This document shows, one piece after another, positions 21,322-23,191 of a stretch of 23,191 nucleotides of DNA. Every line of letters begins with the position of its first letter. Position 1 is the first letter of the stretch. A program made the position numbers and the translations under genes. The notes beneath the pieces were generated by a model. The model did no database searches. It worked only from the letters and a program-made list of their open reading frames with translations, and had not been told where the DNA came from. The stretch covers positions 1 through 23,191 of the forward strand of contig PLBZ01000090.1 in assembly GCA_003134675.1 (NCBI GenBank). Direction: 5' to 3'. Source of the DNA: Solirubrobacterales bacterium (GTDB lineage Bacteria > Actinomycetota > Thermoleophilia > Solirubrobacterales > Solirubrobacteraceae).

Positions 21322-21804
21322 GTGCCGAACATCAACGATCCCAGCTTCGATGAGCCGCGCGAGCATCCTGGATTTCAGTGCGTGCGCGCTCGGCTTAGCC
21401 GCCAGGCAGGGAGCGAGCGGCTGGGATTGAGCCTGTGGGAGGTGCCGCCCGGCGAAGCCGCTTATCCATACCACCACCATCTCGGCGAGGAGGAGCTCAT
21501 CCTCGTGCTGGAGGGTAGCCCCAGCCTGCGCACGCCGGAGGGCTGGCGCGAGTTGCAGGAGGGTGAGGTCGTCGCGTTCCTGCGCGGCGAGGGCGGTGGG
21601 CACCAACTCGTGAACCGGACCCAGGAGACCGTGCGCTTCTTGGCGTTCAGCACGAGCGGCGAGCCGGACATCGTGATCTATCCCGACTCGGGCAAGGTCG
21701 CGGCCTGTGAGCGGCTGCCGGAGGGCGGTGGACTGCGCACGATGTTCCGCTTCACCGACGCGGTCGACTACCACGAGGGCGAGCAACCACCCGACCAAGA
21801 GTAG
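21322..21804 (+). CDS. Cupin-domain protein
   Basis: A 160-residue single-domain cupin. Motif 1 reads PYHHHLGEEELILVLEG, giving metal-type ligands among H51-H53 and E56-E58. Motif 2 is GGGHQLVNRT with H94. The jelly-roll strands are apparent between them (SLRTPEGWRELQEGEVVAFL). It probably binds a divalent metal and a small ligand, acting as an isomerase, dioxygenase or sensor; nothing in the sequence names the substrate. Many close cupins of this length are annotated only by domain. The GTG start is supported by the upstream TACGCT element. The C-terminus is acidic. It directly precedes, and in frame overlap abuts, the formiminotransferase gene, so the two are probably co-transcribed. Confidence 0.85.
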   Translation: MPNINDPSFDEPREHPGFQCVRARLSRQAGSERLGLSLWEVPPGEAAYPYHHHLGEEELILVLEGSPSLRTPEGWRELQEGEVVAFLRGEGGGHQLVNRTQETVRFLAFSTSGEPDIVIYPDSGKVAACERLPEGGGLRTMFRFTDAVDYHEGEQPPDQE

Positions 21805-21812
21805 GTCCTGCC

Positions 21813-22691
21813 ATCCTTCTCGCCGCTCCCAATGTCTCTGAGGGTCGTAACGTAGACACTGTCGAGGCGATCTCGCGAGCATTCACGGCTGACGGCAAGG
21901 TGCGGCTTCTGGATGTCCACTCCGACGCCAACCACCATCGCTCTGTGTTCACGCTCGCAGGACAGCCCGGCGAGCTTTCAGATGCGCTGATGCGGGGTGC
22001 GGCGGAGGCGACCTCACGGATCGACGTGATGTCGGATCGTGACACTCGGCGCGGCGAGCATCCCCATGTTGGGGCGATCGATGTCGTGCCGGTGGTCTAC
22101 TTGAACAATGCCGCGCGCGGAGCAGCATGCGCCGAGGCGCTGGTGGTTGCCGACCGCATCGGCGAGGAGTTGGACGTGCCGGTGTTCCTATATGGCGCCC
22201 TCGCGGACGGACGGACGCGCGCGGAGGTGCGGCGGGGCGGAGCGATGCGGCTAGCGGAGCGGATGCGCTCAGGTGAGCTGGAGCCGGACTTCGGTCCGGG
22301 GAAGCTGCATCCTGGCGCGGGCGCCACACTGGTCGCGGCGAGGGAGCCGCTGGTGGCGTTCAACCTGGAGCTGTCGGCGCCGGCGACGGTCGAGGATGCG
22401 CGCAGGATCGCCGCGCTGGTCCGCGAGGGCGGCGCGGAGGGCCTCTCCGGCGTGCGAGCGATCGGGGTCGCTCTCGCCGGCGGGGTGGCGCAGGTGTCGA
22501 TGAACGTCGAGCGCCCGTTGGATATCTCTCTGGCCAAGGTGATCGAAGCAGTGGGAAGGTATGCGGAGGTGCGCAGCGCTGAGCTCGTGGGGCTGGCGCC
22601 GCGTGCGGCACTCGAGGGCTTCCCCGAGGACGTGCCCATGCCGGGCTTCGATCCTGCGTGCCACGTGATCGAGAACGCACTAGGCTGCTAG
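21813..22691 (+). CDS. Glutamate formiminotransferase (FtcD N-terminal domain type), apparent non-AUG start
   Basis: About 292 residues homologous to the formiminotransferase domain of FTCD, which moves the formimino group of formiminoglutamate (histidine breakdown) to tetrahydrofolate. Conserved blocks: ILLAAPNVSEGRN at the very start, LLDVHSDANHHRSVFTLAG, and RRGEHPHVGAIDVVPVVYL with H83, matching the catalytic His of mammalian FTCD. FGPGKLHPGAGATLVAAREP and the C-terminal subdomain follow. The cyclodeaminase half is absent. The conserved start lies upstream of the first usable GTG (21900). Between the in-frame stop at 21708 and 21900 there is no ATG, GTG, TTG or CTG. ATC 21813, six bases after a GTAGGT sequence, is the best-placed initiator. 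Starting at 21900 would delete the PNVSEG strand and loop. No hut genes are nearby. Confidence 0.8.
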   Translation: MLLAAPNVSEGRNVDTVEAISRAFTADGKVRLLDVHSDANHHRSVFTLAGQPGELSDALMRGAAEATSRIDVMSDRDTRRGEHPHVGAIDVVPVVYLNNAARGAACAEALVVADRIGEELDVPVFLYGALADGRTRAEVRRGGAMRLAERMRSGELEPDFGPGKLHPGAGATLVAAREPLVAFNLELSAPATVEDARRIAALVREGGAEGLSGVRAIGVALAGGVAQVSMNVERPLDISLAKVIEAVGRYAEVRSAELVGLAPRAALEGFPEDVPMPGFDPACHVIENALGC

Positions 22692-22693
22692 TC

Positions 22694-23083
22694 ATGGCTC
22701 AGACAAAGCGCAAGCGGCAGACCAAGCATCGGGGGAACGCGGCCGGTGTGGTTGAGTCGCGAGGTCGCACCGGGCGCAAGCCGACAGCCGCGGAGAAGAG
22801 TGGCAAGGGCAAGGACCTCGCCAAGGAGCGCGAAAGGCTGCTAGACAAGCGCGACCGTCTGCCCACCTGGCGCGGCGCGTTCGTCAAGGCGATGTTCGCC
22901 GCGGTGCTACTGCTGCTGTTCGCGATCGTCTTCCTGAAGCAGTCGAACCAGGCAATTGGGCTCTTCCCGGTCGTGCTCGTTATGTACACGCTCATCAGCT
23001 ACTTCACCGACAAGTGGATCTACGACCGCCGCCAGCGCAAGAAATCCAGGGCGGGCGGTGGCGGGAAGGCGGCACCGCGATGA
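22694..23083 (+). CDS. Basic two-TM membrane protein, hypothetical
   Basis: A 129-residue protein. Residues 1-62 are strongly basic and low-complexity (many Lys, Arg and Gly), probably cytoplasmic and disordered. Two hydrophobic helices follow (about 64-82, FVKAMFAAVLLLLFAIVFL, and 88-108, IGLFPVVLVMYTLISYF), with a short basic C-terminal tail. Both ends should therefore lie inside. I recognise no named family. ATG 22694 is chosen over the in-frame ATG 22658 because it avoids overlap with the previous gene, starting 3 bases after its stop. Its stop overlaps the next ATG (ATGA), so it is translated together with the metallo-hydrolase. The long basic arm suggests contact with nucleic acid, ribosome or acidic lipids, but that is only a possibility. 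Confidence 0.8.
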   Translation: MAQTKRKRQTKHRGNAAGVVESRGRTGRKPTAAEKSGKGKDLAKERERLLDKRDRLPTWRGAFVKAMFAAVLLLLFAIVFLKQSNQAIGLFPVVLVMYTLISYFTDKWIYDRRQRKKSRAGGGGKAAPR

Positions 23084-23191
23084 GCGTTCTGAATGTGCGG
23101 GCGTTCACCGTCGGGCAGATCCAGGAGAACGCCTACATCGTGTCGGTCGATGGATCCAAACGAGCGGTGTTGATCGACCCGGGGGCGGAGG
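23080..23191 (+). CDS. Metallo-beta-lactamase-fold hydrolase (glyoxalase II-like), 3' partial
   Basis: Only the first 37 residues lie in the window: MSVLNVRAFTVGQIQENAYI, then a strand ending AVLIDPGAE. The 'QENAYIV...LIDPG' pattern is the standard opening of MBL-fold hydrolases of the GloB/YcbL type, which hydrolyse thioesters such as lactoylglutathione or mycothiol adducts. The HxHxDH metal motif would come after the window end, so activity cannot be judged. The ATG overlaps the previous stop by 4 bases. Confidence 0.85.
   Translation, partial: MSVLNVRAFTVGQIQENAYIVSVDGSKRAVLIDPGAE

Noticed and set aside
21711..21812. Cupin and formiminotransferase fused by -1 ribosomal frameshifting
   Set aside because: The frames do overlap for about 30 codons, but no slippery heptamer in phase was found, and homologous formiminotransferases begin right at the ILLAAPNVSEG segment. 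A non-AUG start explains the data better.

Overview
The window is GC-rich actinobacterial chromosome. Gene families (WhiG/FliA-type sigma factor, LCP and SEDS envelope proteins, MptB-like and GT39-like glycosyltransferases, an actinobacterial ApbE/SLBB redox cluster, VapBC), GTG starts, ATGA/GTGA overlaps and -10-like hexamers placed right before start codons all fit Actinomycetota. The small uncharacterised proteins look to me like those of Thermoleophilia/Solirubrobacterales; that placement is inference from memory, not a search.

Layout. 1-2217 (+): 3' part of a sigma-28-type sigma factor, a CxxC-CxxC hypothetical protein, an 81-aa hypothetical protein and an RNase HI-like protein. 2235-5287: divergent LCP-family wall-polymer ligase (-) and SEDS (FtsW/RodA) glycosyltransferase (+), then a stand-alone EAL protein (+). 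6281-9779: an SDR (-) divergent from a zinc alcohol dehydrogenase and an aldehyde dehydrogenase (+). 9797-13196 (+): two GT-C type membrane glycosyltransferases flanking a single-pass Cys-rich protein, with 4-base stop/start overlaps. 13181-14992 (-): a polysaccharide-deacetylase-like protein and an OmpR-type response regulator.

15097-17996 (+) is the most unusual part. It is a tightly coupled operon: 61-aa membrane protein, ApbE flavin transferase, 25-codon ORF, NuoF/SLBB flavoprotein, 52-codon ORF, 64-aa membrane protein. The 25- and 52-codon ORFs begin like a ferric-reductase-type cytochrome b and a small ferredoxin but lack the rest. The operon appears to have lost its heme and Fe-S carriers while keeping its translational coupling.

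18002-20029 (-): FtsH protease with an isoleucine in the pore loop. 20163-20236: tRNA with CAT anticodon, followed by a vapBC module (-) and a 54-aa basic protein (-). 21322-23191 (+): cupin, glutamate formiminotransferase with no conventional start codon, two-TM basic protein, and the start of a metallo-beta-lactamase-fold hydrolase. No CRISPR array, insertion sequence, transposase or phage gene was seen. No gene-free stretch exceeds 300 bases. All domain calls were made by eye.
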